64,000 nucleotides of DNA from CAVTJL01 sp963828215 (GTDB taxonomy: Bacteria; Pseudomonadota; Alphaproteobacteria; Geminicoccales; Geminicoccaceae): contig CAWHFO010000068.1 in assembly GCA_963828215.1 (NCBI GenBank), forward strand, positions 1-64,000, in the 5' to 3' direction. Both the position numbers and the translations under genes were made by a program. This document shows positions 19,506-28,194 of the stretch, piece after piece. The notes under the pieces were generated by a model. That model saw only the letters and a list, made by a program, of their open reading frames with translations. It was not told the DNA's origin and did not search any database. Each line of letters starts with the position of its first letter. Position 1 is the stretch's first letter.

Positions 19506-20681
19506 CTAGTGTCCTGCGTCTGAAGTTCGTGGGTTAATGGGAGGTTGGGTGCGGAGGCAGAATCGCTCGATGGAGGCGAGGATATCGTCGGCGGACCTGG
19601 TCCAACGGAACGGTTTGGGATCGGCGTTGTGGTCGGCGATGAAGGTGGCGATGGCGCTTTGGAGTCGTGTCACGCTGGTGTGGACACCGCGGCGGATCTG
19701 CCGTTGCGTAACGAGGGCGAAGCAGCGCTCGACCTGGTTCACCCAGGAGGCGCCTTTCGGTGTCCAGTGCACGGAAAATCGAGGACGCTTGGCAAGCCAG
19801 GCGCGGATCAGCGGCGTTTTGTGGGTGGCGTCGTTGTCGAGCACCAGGTGCACATCGAGGTCTTGCGGCACGTTGCTTTCGATGGCGTCGAGAAAGCGTC
19901 GGAACTCGCTGGCGCGATGGTGCGGATGGCACGGCCCGATCACCCGTCCGGTAGCGACATCGAGCGCGGCGAACAACGACGTCACGCCATGGCGCTTGTA
20001 GTCGTGCGTGCGCCGCTCGATCTGGCCGGGCCGCATCGGCAACAGCGGCTGGGAACGGTCGAGCGCCCCGCCGATGTCTCCTGACATCGGCTCCTGCGGA
20101 GATGGAGCCGATGCCTGCTGCGTCGGCTGGATTTGGCTTTTCTCGTCGACGCACAAGACCACCGCGCGGATCGGCGGGGCCATGTAGAGGCCGACAATGT
20201 CGCGCACCTTGGCAACGAAGTCGGGATCGGTGGAGAGCTTGAAGCTTTCGCTCCGATGTGGCTGCAGGCCGAAGGCTCGCCAGATGCGCCCCACGCTAGC
20301 TGCCGAGACCCCGCTGGCCTTGGCCATGCCGCGCGTGCTCCAGTGGGTAGCGCCCTCGGGCAAGCTCTCCAACGTGCGCACGATCACCGCCTCGATGCGC
20401 GCGTCGGGAAGGGTGCGCGGCGCGCCAGAGCGTGGCTCATCCAGCAAGCCGTCCACACCGTGCAGGAGAAAGCGCCGCCGCCATTTGCCCACCGTCGCCG
20501 GGTCGAGATCAAGCTCGCCCGCAACATCCTTGTTGGCCCGCCCGCCGGCGCAACCGAGCACGATGCGCGCCCGCATCGCCATTGCCTGGGCAGTCTTCCG
20601 CCGCCTCGCCAGCCCTTCGAGCTCGGCCCTCTCCGCCGCATTCAGTTCCAACACCGGCAAGGGTCGTCCCGCCATCCCCAA
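19506..20681 (-). CDS. IS630-family transposase with a 20-codon in-frame insert
   Basis: 391 residues, uninterrupted. The N-terminal helix-turn-helix region ('KDVAGELDLDPATVGKWRRR') is followed by the DDE core: 'VLCVDEKSQIQ', 'HLVLDNDATHKTPLIRAWL' and 'TPKGASWVNQVERCFALVT'. Between 'DEKSQIQ' and 'ALDRSQPLLPM', which are adjacent in related transposases, 20 extra residues ('PTQQASAPSPQEPMSGDIGG') are encoded by palindromic unit D. The insertion follows the first catalytic Asp by only a few residues, so activity may be reduced although the frame is open. Confidence 0.9.
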   Translation of the reverse strand: MGMAGRPLPVLELNAAERAELEGLARRRKTAQAMAMRARIVLGCAGGRANKDVAGELDLDPATVGKWRRRFLLHGVDGLLDEPRSGAPRTLPDARIEAVIVRTLESLPEGATHWSTRGMAKASGVSAASVGRIWRAFGLQPHRSESFKLSTDPDFVAKVRDIVGLYMAPPIRAVVLCVDEKSQIQPTQQASAPSPQEPMSGDIGGALDRSQPLLPMRPGQIERRTHDYKRHGVTSLFAALDVATGRVIGPCHPHHRASEFRRFLDAIESNVPQDLDVHLVLDNDATHKTPLIRAWLAKRPRFSVHWTPKGASWVNQVERCFALVTQRQIRRGVHTSVTRLQSAIATFIADHNADPKPFRWTRSADDILASIERFCLRTQPPINPRTSDAGH

Positions 20682-20733
20682 GCCCTCGAAAAGCCTCCTC
20701 CCTATTGTGACACGAACTTTCGAGGCAGGACAC
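19509..20733 (-). mobile_element. IS630-family insertion sequence (long type)
   Basis: Flanked by TA (19507-19508 and 20734-20735). Inverted repeats start GTGTCCTGCGTCTGAAG and, from the other end, GTGTCCTGCCTCGAAAG. It clips the 3' end of the PuuE-like gene, whose stop codon is now supplied at the IS boundary. Confidence 0.88.
20067..20126 (+). repeat. palindromic unit, copy D (opposite orientation to its host gene)
   Basis: Read on the + strand, hairpin 1 has arms GCCGATGTC and GACATCGGC, loop TCCT (20070-20091). Hairpin 2 has arms CTCC and GGAG with loop TGC. Hairpin 3 has arms AGCCGATG and CGTCGGCT, loop CCTGCTG, extending to 20128. Loops match copies A and B while stems differ. An alternative longer stem pairs CATCGGCTCC with GGAGCCGATG. 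Confidence 0.75.
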
Positions 20734-21707
20734 TAGCTGTGCTCGAAGGGTGGCTCGTCGGACACCAGGGAGCCGCAGGTCCGCCGGCCGCCGGCGGCGC
20801 GCCCTAATCCGTGATGCGCGTGCCAGTGGCGGGCGATGTCGAGGCGGCGGGTGATCCAGACCCTGTCGTGCTTCCTGACGTGGTCGAGGAACCGCTCGAG
20901 GCCTTTCAGGCGACCCGGGCGGCCGGCCAGCCGGCAGTGGAGGCCGACCGACATCATCTTCGGCGTCTCCTCCCCCTCCGCGTGGAGCACGTCGAAGCTG
21001 TCCCTGAGATAGGAAAAGAACTGGTCGCCGGAGTTGAAGCCCTGGGCGGTGGCGAAGCGCATGTCGTTGGCATCCAGGGTGTAGGGCACGATGAGCTGCC
21101 GCTTGCCCTCGACCGTGACCCAATAGGGCAGATCGTCGGCGTAGGAATTGGCGCAGTAAAGAAAGCCGCCCTCCTCGGCGCAGAGACGGAGCGAGTTGGG
21201 GCTGGTGCGGCCGATATAGCAGCCGAGCGGCCGCTCGCCCGCGACCTCGGTCTGGATGCGGATGGCCTCCTGGAGGTGCCGGCGCTCCGTCTCGATGCCG
21301 GCATACTGATAGTCGATCCAGCGGAGGCCGTGGGTCGCGATCTCCCAGCCCGCCTCGTTCATGGCGGCGGCCGCCTCGGGATTGCGCTGGAGCGCCATGG
21401 CGACGGCGTAGACGGTGACCGGCATCTCGAAGCGCCGAAAAAGCCGCCAGAGGCGCCAGAAGCCGGCCCGGCTGCCATACTCGTAGATCGATTCCATGTT
21501 CATGTGGCGCACGCCCGCGAGCGGCTGGGCGCCGACGATCTCCGACAAAAAGGCCTCGGAGGCCGGATCGCCGTGGAGGATCGAGTTCTCCCCGCCCTCC
21601 TCGTAGTTGATGACGATCTGCAGCGCGAGGCGGGCGCCGTCCGGCCATTGGGGGTCGGGCGGATCGCGCCCGTAGCCGACCATGTCGCGCGGATAGCCGT
21701 CGGTCAT
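20733..21707 (-). CDS. polysaccharide deacetylase-fold amidohydrolase, PuuE/allantoinase-like
   Basis: 324 residues of the NodB-fold family branch that contains PuuE, the metal-independent allantoinase. Visible landmarks are 'DPQWPDGARLALQIVINYEE', 'HMNMESIYEYGSRAGFWRL', 'GWEIATHGLRWIDYQ' and 'RPLGCYIGRTSPNS'. A GGGAGGGG ribosome-binding site precedes the ATG at 21707. A hydantoin racemase remnant directly upstream suggests purine/hydantoin catabolism. The IS630 at 19509-20733 ends the reading frame, so the last residues may not be native. Exact substrate (allantoin or another amide) is inferred. Confidence 0.8.
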   Translation of the reverse strand: MTDGYPRDMVGYGRDPPDPQWPDGARLALQIVINYEEGGENSILHGDPASEAFLSEIVGAQPLAGVRHMNMESIYEYGSRAGFWRLWRLFRRFEMPVTVYAVAMALQRNPEAAAAMNEAGWEIATHGLRWIDYQYAGIETERRHLQEAIRIQTEVAGERPLGCYIGRTSPNSLRLCAEEGGFLYCANSYADDLPYWVTVEGKRQLIVPYTLDANDMRFATAQGFNSGDQFFSYLRDSFDVLHAEGEETPKMMSVGLHCRLAGRPGRLKGLERFLDHVRKHDRVWITRRLDIARHWHAHHGLGRAAGGRRTCGSLVSDEPPFEHS

Positions 21708-21731
21708 CGCTCCCCTCCCGGCTCGGGCGGC

Positions 21732-21853
21732 TCAGCCGCGCGGCGCGAAGCGGCCGGGCGCGCCCGTGCAGGTCTTCGGCAGGGGCCGAGCGTAGCCGCC
21801 AACCTCGCCTGTCTGAAGCCCCAATCCGACGAGGGCCTCGACGAGCGCCCGAG
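21732..21853 (-). pseudogene. 3' fragment of a hydantoin racemase gene
   Basis: Reads 'ALVEALVGLGLQTGEVGGYA', then 'RPLPKTCTGAPGRFAPRG' and stop. It closely parallels the C-terminus of the intact racemase at 27451-28188 ('LVEALVGLGLQTSKIGGYAS'). The rest of the gene is absent. It lies 25 bp upstream of the PuuE-like gene, so the two were probably in one operon. Confidence 0.75.
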
Positions 21854-21897
21854 GAGAAGTTCCTCATGCTGGCAACGAGCCCGAGGCTGGGGACATC

Positions 21898-22028
21898 GCC
21901 CTGACATCGCCCCCGGCCTTCGCCTGTGTCTCATCCGTCGCTACGTCATCCTCTATCGCGAGCTGGCGGACGGCGTCGAGGTCGTGCCCGTCGTCCACGG
22001 GATGCGGCGGATGGGCGGCTTGGCGTAG
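21898..22028 (+). pseudogene. C-terminal remnant of a RelE/ParE-type toxin
   Basis: Reads 'GLRLCLIRRYVILYRELADG', then 'VEVVPVVHGMRRM', matching the last strands of ParE toxins ('RYLILYR...I.VVRVLHG.R'). The N-terminal half and a partner antitoxin are missing. The remaining sequence to 22275 holds no recognisable gene. Confidence 0.55.
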
Positions 22029-22275
22029 GGAGTTCACGACGACGGCAGGCGGGGTTGAGTTCACCGCAATTCAACCTGCGTCATGGGCGGCGCGAGAGGC
22101 GTCGATCTAGGAGAGGTCTGACATTCGTGGTATACTCCGACGGCTCGGGGGACGTTCTGCGCCATAGCGCGAACCTCCCTTTGGCGGAGGCGGAACTTGC
22201 TCTGGAAGGGCGCGCCGTTCCTTGACCGGGTGGTTGGAGGTGCAGGCGGGTTAAGATTGGCTAGCGGACCCTACC

Positions 22276-23115
22276 ATGCTCGACCTAACTCTCCTATGTG
22301 CCGTTGCGGGCTTTGTCGGCCTACTGGTTCAAAGGAACTACTGGCCGCCGCTGCTAAAGAAAATTAGTGACATTGGTATAGTACTAACGGGCATCGCGCT
22401 TATATATTTGATCTATTGGCCAGATTACGCGATCGAAGACTCTACATTGGCCACGAGTTTGCGTATGGCGCTGAGGCAATTTGGACCTTCTGTGTTGTTC
22501 GGCCTAGTAGCTGGCTACTTCCTTTTTCTGACGACTGCAGATCGAAGCCTGACATTGATCGCGGCTTGCGCGTTCTTCGCAGCGGCGCCGATTCTACTTG
22601 AGGCTATTCCGTCCTTGAGCCGATACGTTCAGGAATTCAAGACACCGTGGTTCGAGGCAAAACTCGTCGACAGAGGACGAACATCAACCGTCTCCACCGA
22701 GCTCAGCCAGTTGCTGGATCGTTCCGCAGGATCCGAGCTGACTCCCAGAGCCTACGCGTTTTTGCTAAGTCGGGTTCGGGCTGACGAGCAAATTCAGTCA
22801 CTTTTGGGGCAGAACGCGACCGAGCCGACGTCGAGCACCAGCAAGGCCCTTCGAAGCGTACCCGATGCCCACCCGTCAACTCCGAGCGCGGGGCTCCCCA
22901 GTGCCGCAACTTGGCTGGAGGCGACCCTGGAGCCTGTGCTTCTGTGTGCATGGAAAACTCAACGTGCGACGAACGATGAGAAGTTGGTACGCGCAGCTTT
23001 AACGCCGGTTACTCTTGCGGGGGCCACGCTATTTTTTAATGTCAATAAATCGCCATCATCTGCGAGAGATGGACCAGATCCGGGTTTTGATGGATGGGTT
23101 AAGGATTTCAAATGA
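22276..23115 (+). CDS. hypothetical protein with N-terminal membrane segments
   Basis: 279 residues, no recognised family. The first 120 residues contain four hydrophobic stretches ('LTLLCAVAGFVGLLVQ', 'IGIVLTGIALIYLIYWP', 'SVLFGLVAGYFLFL', 'LIAACAFFAAAPILL'), followed by a soluble Ser/Thr-rich region. Base composition is distinctly lower in GC than its neighbours and it sits between mobile elements, so it was probably acquired by transfer. It overlaps the next reading frame by 4 bp (ATGA at 23112), suggesting the two genes work together. Confidence 0.55.
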   Translation: MLDLTLLCAVAGFVGLLVQRNYWPPLLKKISDIGIVLTGIALIYLIYWPDYAIEDSTLATSLRMALRQFGPSVLFGLVAGYFLFLTTADRSLTLIAACAFFAAAPILLEAIPSLSRYVQEFKTPWFEAKLVDRGRTSTVSTELSQLLDRSAGSELTPRAYAFLLSRVRADEQIQSLLGQNATEPTSSTSKALRSVPDAHPSTPSAGLPSAATWLEATLEPVLLCAWKTQRATNDEKLVRAALTPVTLAGATLFFNVNKSPSSARDGPDPGFDGWVKDFK

Positions 23116-24038
23116 GCATTGGCACTCCCACCGGATCTAGTCAAATCGTGCACATCGGGCTCACAGAGCGACCCCCCGGAAGCGCCGCTGGACTTTCTGA
23201 ACGATGAACAAACCGAGGCCGAGAAGAGGCTAATGGACAAGTCGCCGGTCTTGGCGGCTAGTCCGGACGAGACGTTCTTTTCGTGGCCCGAGGTGCGGGC
23301 CATCGCAAGCACGTCATATGTCTATGTTATTTTTTCCAGAATGATACGCCGAATATATAATGATAAAAAGGGACTGGAATATCTTAGGCGAATTCAAATT
23401 GATAATATTACCGATGCGAGCAAGCCGATGCTGTTGGATGAAGAGTTCCGACCTGTTGTTTCGTCTTGGTGGAGCAGACTGGAGCGCATACCTGGTAACA
23501 GCGATTGAGGAACGTCAAAATAAGCTTGGCGAAATTCGTGAAAAGTCCCGAATTGACCTCGGGAAGAACTGGTGCAGCGGCATGGCTGACATGAGCGACT
23601 ACTTAATATCATATGCCGGCTTAGAGTATGAGACGTCGCAGATGAGGAATCATTTCGTATTCGAGATAATCAGAAGACGATTAATCGACCTAACCTCTGT
23701 CAGTGACAAAATCTTTTCGGACGCTGTCTCATACGCAACCGAGAACTATCGCCTCTTGGACACACTTGAAAATCGTCGGTGTATTGTTGAATCACAAAAG
23801 CTGAAGGACGACGTACACTTTATATATGATATCTATCCCCGTTTATTTGGACATATTTGCACTAACCTTGCTCGTTTCAACTCTGAGGGGGGGTCTTCCT
23901 TCATCGGATAAGGCGATCAGAGCGAGAAACTTACTCGATGAAGCGCTATACTATGCCGCGCAATTGCCTGTCTCAACGAGAGAAGAAATAGACCGGGTAA
24001 TCTATCAGCACAAGGAAGTGGCCGATAAGATGATTTGA
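23112..24038 (+). pseudogene. hypothetical protein, frameshifted, low GC
   Basis: No recognised family. Coding-like sequence continues in successive frames: 'MSIGTPTGSSQIVHIG' from 23112, then 'NDEQTEAEKRLMDKSPVL', then 'SAYLVTAIEERQNKLGEI', then 'SSDKAIRARNLLDEALYY' to 24038. The shifts fall near 23200, 23490 and in a run of seven G at 23886-23893, so at least the last may be a sequencing error. Repaired, the protein would be about 300 mostly helical residues. Its AT-rich composition matches the preceding membrane gene. Confidence 0.4.
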
Positions 24039-24246
24039 TCGTGGGAATTCGTGAGGCGTTGCTCCATGGGGCGAGTTGACTGGCCTGGATAATGAGAGGG
24101 TCAGTGGAGGCGTTTGGACTTGAGAGGAGTGATAGTTCATGTGCCGCGGTGTTCGCTAGAATTTGGTCTACTCCGAGTTGGCTCTTACGGCAGCGGTGGA
24201 GGCTATTAGCAGGAAGGCGAGGTGAGGTGCTTCGGGATCCCAGCGC

Positions 24247-24311
24247 TTATCCCTTGAGCGCGCTGCCCAGGATCGCCTGGCCGAGGAATTGGTACGCGAC
24301 GAAGGCCAGGG
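24247..24311 (-). pseudogene. 3' end of disrupted ABC permease gene
   Basis: Reads 'ALAFVAYQFLGQAILGSALKG' in part, ending at the TAA at 24247-24249. Removing the IS5 and IS1380 elements (24316-26867) joins it in frame to the upstream half at 26868-27320 ('MSVSIMPALA' then 'LAFVAYQF'), so the insertion point is certain. Confidence 0.8.
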
Positions 24312-24360
24312 CTAGGGCCTGTTTTCAAAGTGGGTTAGGCTGGGTGTATTGCCATGGGGC

Positions 24361-25220
24361 ATGAGCAGGCACGAACTGACCGACGCGGCGTGGCGGCGCC
24401 TGGCGCCGCTGTTGCCGCTGCAACGGCCGGTGACCGGGCGACCCGCCCGGGACCACCGGACCATGATCAACGCCATGCTGTGGCTGACCAAGACGGGGAC
24501 GCCCTGGCGCGACCTGCCGGAGCGCTACGGGCCGTGGCGGACGGTGGCGACGCGCTTTTACCATTGGACCAAGAGCGGGCTGTGGCAGCGGATCCTGGCC
24601 GAGCTGCAGCGGGCGGGCGACGCCGAGGGCCGGCTGGACTGGAGCGTCCACATGGTCGATGGCACCAGCATCCGCGCCCATCGTCACGCCGCCGGCGCCA
24701 AAGGGGGCAGGCGAATCAGGCGCTCGGCCGCTCGCCCCCTCGGCCGTCTCCTGACGGCCGCAGCTGCGCTGACGGATGATCGGCTGCTGCCGATCATGGC
24801 TTCGGCAGCAAGCTGCACCTGCGCTGCGAGCGGGGCGGCCGACCCATCGCCTTCGTCCTGACCGCCGGCGAGCGCCACGAGCAGACGGCGTTCGAGCCCT
24901 TGATGGCGGCCGGGGCCGTGAGGCGCTCCAGCCAAGGCCGCCCACGCTGCCGGCCTCGGGCCCTGCTCGCCGACCGCGGCTATACCGGCCGACCGGTGCG
25001 CGACGCTCTCCGGCGCCGCGGCATCACGCCGATCATCCCACAACTCGCCACCGAGACCCGACCATGCATGATGGAGTGGCGCACCTACAAGGAGCGCAAC
25101 GTCGTCGAGCGCCTGGTCGGCCGGCTCAAGGAGCATCGCCGTCTCGCCACGCGGTTCGACAAGCTCGCCAGCTCCTACCTCGCCTTCGTCCATCTCGCCG
25201 CCATCCTCATCTGGCTTTGA
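24361..25220 (+). pseudogene. IS427-type transposase (two frames), copy 2
   Basis: Same organisation as the copy at 16642: 'MSRHELTDAAWRRLAPLLPL' to 'MVDGTSIRAHRHAAGAKGG', a probable -1 shift in AAAGGGGG, 'QALGRS', 63 nt of palindromic unit B2, then 'RGRPIAFVLTAGERHEQT' region through 'RNVVERLVGRLKEHRRLATR' to the end. Because an identical copy exists at 40 kb, this version was mobile recently despite the insert, or was moved in trans. Confidence 0.8.
24735..24797 (+). repeat. palindromic unit, copy B2
   Basis: Identical to B1 (17016-17078): hairpin 1 at 24741-24760 with loop TCCT, hairpin 2 with loop TGC, hairpin 3 with arms ATGATCGG and CCGATCAT ending at 24797. Confidence 0.8.
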
Positions 25221-25293
25221 AAACAGGGCCTAGCCTGAATAATTCATGAGCCCGCGGCGGCGGGCTGGCAGGCGCGATTAAGCCGTTGGGCTC

Positions 25294-26724
25294 GTGTATG
25301 ATTCTGGTGTCGAGACAGTGTCATCACCAGCGACGGAGTTCGCGCCCGCCATGGCGGAGGATGCCCCAGTCCTGCCCTTCCTGTCACCGGTCGAAGGCAA
25401 GCCGGTGCATGTTGCGTTCGATGGCGGTCGGCTGACCTCGGACGCCGGCGTCCTGGTGCTGGCGGAGATCGAGCGCCGGCTCGGCATCGCCGACCGTCTG
25501 GCGCGTTGCCTCGATGACCCACGCGACCCGGAACGGATCGGGCATCAGCTCGCCGAGATGATACGCTTCCGTGCGCTGCTGATCGCCGCCGGCTATGCCG
25601 ACGCCAACGACTGCGACGCCCTGCGTGCCGACCCGGCCTTCAGGATGGCCGTCGGTCGGCTGCCCGAGAGCGGCCAGGACTTGTGCTCGCAGCCGACGAT
25701 GTGCCGGCTGGAGAACCTGCCCGGGCCGATGGCGCTCAAGCGGATGATGGCCGCGATGATCGAGCTGTTCTGCGACAGCTTCCGTGAGGTGCCGCGACGG
25801 ATCGTGCTGGACTTAGCCTGCCCTCCGGCCCGCGAAGCGGGACCGGGGGGACGACACCGAGGATCGGGTCCACGGCCGGCAGCAGCTGTCGCTGTTCCAT
25901 GCCCACTACGACAGCCGGTGCTTCCTGCCGATCCACATCTACGAGGCGATCAGCGGCAAGCCGGTCGCGGTCATTCTGCGGCCCGGCAAGACCCCCGACG
26001 GGGCCGAGGTCGCGCTGGTCCTGCGTCACGTCATTGGCGCCATCCGCCGGCGCTGGCCCCGGTCGACATCCTGGTCCGCGGCGACAGCCACTACGGGCGC
26101 CACGAGGCCATGAGCTGGTGCGAGCGCAACCGCGTCGGCTACGCCTTCGGCCTCGCGGGCAACAGGGTGCTGCTGGCCAGGGTGGCCGACCTGGCCGAGG
26201 ACGCTGCGCTGGGGCGGATCGAGGGCGAGGCGCCAAAGGTCCGGCGCTACGGCGAGTTCCGCTATGCCGCCAGGACTTGGCACGTCGAGCGCCGGGTCGT
26301 CGCCCGAGTGGAAGCCTCACCGCAGGGCAGCGACAGCCGGTTCATCGTCAGCAACCTCGCCGGCACGCCAAGATGGCTCTATGAGGAGGTCTACTGCGTC
26401 CGCGGCCAAGCCGAGAATTTGATCAAGGCGCACAAGCTGCACCTCGCGTCGGATCGGACCTCGTGCTCGAAGGCCACAGCGAACCAGTTCCGCTTGCTGG
26501 TTCACACCGCGGCCTATTGGCTGCTGCACACCCTGCGCGGGCTGGCACCCAAGGCCTCGTTCTGGCGCAACGCGCAGTTCGATACCATCCGCCTGGCGCT
26601 GATCAAGGTGGCCGCACGGGTCACCGAGATGGTCACCCGCATCAAGGTCGCCTTGCCATCGGCCTACCCTTACCGGGAAGGCTTGGCGCTGCTCGCCGCC
26701 CGCGCCATCGAGCGGCCGCCCTGA
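25294..26724 (+). pseudogene. IS1380-family transposase with a shifted central section
   Basis: 476 codons stay open, but residues about 175-250 are out of the true frame. After 'RRIVLD' an extra ~37 nt (25814-25850) shift the frame. The native sequence 'DDTEDRVHGGQQLSLFHAHY' then runs in another frame until about 26055, where a one-base loss restores 'VDILVRGDSHYGRHEAMSWC' and the rest. The native segment holds the first catalytic Asp, so the product is probably inactive. Confidence 0.8.
25814..25850 (+). repeat. short palindromic insert in IS1380 transposase
   Basis: Extra sequence between the codons for 'RRIVLD' and 'DDTED'. It forms one hairpin: CCGG plus CCCGC pair with GCGGG plus CCGG around loop GAA, with one bulged A (25825-25846). 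It is shorter than units A, B and D and lacks their CTGCTG hairpin, so it may be a different or truncated element. Confidence 0.55.
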
Positions 26725-26867
26725 CCACGGGGCAGCGTGCCCCCGCCGAACCCGTCCTGCCTAACCACCAACCCCCGATCATCGCGCCTCCGGCGCCACG
26801 GTTCCACGCGGCCGGCAATCGCCGCCGAGCCGTTGAAACGGGAACCCTGATGAATGAACCGGGCTAG

Positions 26868-27320
26868 CGCTGGCATGATGGAGACGCTCATGGCGGCGGC
26901 CGTGGCGCCCCGTTTCACGCCCCGGGAGGTGATGGAAAGAATGGCGCCGACGGCGACGGGGACGGCGTTCTTGGTGGAGAGGGTCAGCCCGAAGGAAAAC
27001 TCGTTCCAGGCGCCGATGAAGGTTGGGACGAGGACGGCCAGGAGGGCCGGGCGGGCGAGGGCGAGGATGACGTGGCCCAGCACGCCCGGCGCGCCAGCGC
27101 CGTCGACCCGGACGGCCTCCTCGAGCTCGAGGGGCCGCTCCTTAAGTCACCCGGCGAGGACGAGGAAGGCCAAGGGCCGGCCGATCAGGCAGGCGATGAA
27201 AGAAAGCCCTGTGCGGGTGTCGAGAAGGCCGGTCGCCTGGAAGACCAGATAAATCGGGATTACGAAGACGACGAGCAGCAGGGGTGCGGAGACTGAAGGC
27301 AAGGGGACGAGGGTGCGGCG
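26868..27320 (-). pseudogene. ABC transporter permease relic (binding-protein-dependent type), 5' part
   Basis: Reads 'LLLVVFVIPIYLVFQATGLL', 'DTRTGLSFIACLIGRPLAFL', then after an in-frame TGA 'LKERPLELEEAVRVDGAG' and 'FIGAWNEFSFGLTLSTKN'. The EAA-loop motif ('EEAVRVDGAG') identifies a permease of the sugar (MalG) class. The first ~120 residues are missing, one stop lies inside, and two IS elements split off the last 20 codons (24247-24311). Confidence 0.75.
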
Positions 27321-27450
27321 GCCGGCTGATCGACCATTCGGGCTGAACGGTCAGGATGTGGCCGCGCCTGCTTTCATGACCCGAATGCGCGGTGCTCGTG
27401 GAGAGACGCCGTCGCTCGGCCGGCAACAAACCAGTGACAAGAAAGAGAGA

Positions 27451-28188
27451 TTACCTGCGCGGCGCGAAGCGGCTGAGCTCGCCGGTATAGGTCTTGGGCA
27501 GCGGGGAGGCGTAGCCGCCGATCTTGCTGGTCTGGAGGCCGAGGCCGACCAGGGCTTCCACGAGCTTGGTGGCGGCGGCGACGCCGTCGATCACGGGGAG
27601 GGAGAACTCGGCGGAGAGGTCGCGGGCGAGGTCGGCCATGCCGGCGCAGCCGAGGAGGATGGCCTCGGCGCCGTCCTCGTGGATGGCTTTCTCGATCTCG
27701 GCGGCGAGGCGGGCGCGGGCGCCGGAGGCGGGGTCCTCGAGGGCGAGGACGGGGAGGTCGACGGCGCGGACGCGGCGGCAGTGGCGCTCGAAGCCGTAGC
27801 GCAGCGCCAGCTCCTCCATGACCGGGATGGCGCGGGCGAGCGTGGTGACGATGGTGAAGCCGTGGGCGACCATGGTGGCCGCGTGCATGGCGGCCTCGGC
27901 GATGCCGACGACGGGCTGGCTGACGAGCTCGCGGGCGGCGGCGAGGCCGGGGTCGTCGAAGCAGGCGACGACGAAGCCGTCGACGCCCTGGGCCGCACCC
28001 TTGGCGATCTCCTCGAGGAGGCCGGGAACACAGAAGGCCTCGTCGTAGGAGCCCTCGATGCTGGCCGGGCCCATGGCGGGCGAGACCGCGGTGACGGTGG
28101 TGCCGGGGGCGGCGACGCTGCGGGCGGCCGCCTCGATGGTGGCGGTCATCGAGAGGGTGGTGTTGGGATTGACGACCAAAATTTCCAT
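27451..28188 (-). CDS. Asp/Glu/hydantoin racemase family protein
   Basis: 245 residues. The two catalytic cysteines of this family are in 'GFVVACFDDPGL' and 'AILLGCAGMADLA', and the N-terminus 'MEILVVNPNTTLSMT' is characteristic of hydantoin racemases. It is the last gene of the importer operon at 28195-32326, 6 bp after the second permease. The transporter may therefore bring in a hydantoin, allantoin or related amide whose configuration this enzyme inverts. A fragment of a second copy lies at 21732. Confidence 0.88.
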   Translation of the reverse strand: MEILVVNPNTTLSMTATIEAAARSVAAPGTTVTAVSPAMGPASIEGSYDEAFCVPGLLEEIAKGAAQGVDGFVVACFDDPGLAAARELVSQPVVGIAEAAMHAATMVAHGFTIVTTLARAIPVMEELALRYGFERHCRRVRAVDLPVLALEDPASGARARLAAEIEKAIHEDGAEAILLGCAGMADLARDLSAEFSLPVIDGVAAATKLVEALVGLGLQTSKIGGYASPLPKTYTGELSRFAPRR

Positions 28189-28194
28189 CGGCGG

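Larger units (their letters stand above)
24316..25229 (+). mobile_element. IS5-family (IS427-type) insertion sequence, copy 2
   Basis: 914 bp, flanked by CTAG (24312-24315 and 25230-25233). Its encoded proteins are identical to those of copy 3 at 40628-41541, which lies in the opposite orientation. It inserted in the CTAG target duplication at the left end of the IS1380 element, so it arrived after that element. Confidence 0.92.
25234..26863 (+). mobile_element. IS1380-family insertion sequence
   Basis: Flanked by the 4-bp duplication CTAG (25230-25233 and 26864-26867). Imperfect inverted repeats are CCTGAATAATTCATGAG on the left and CCCGGTTCATTCATCAG reading in from the right. It interrupts an ABC permease gene. 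Confidence 0.85.

Noticed and set aside
26868..27320. Selenocysteine at the in-frame TGA of the ABC permease
   Set aside because: The gene also lacks its N-terminus and is split by two IS elements, so decay explains the stop; no selenoprotein permeases are known to me.
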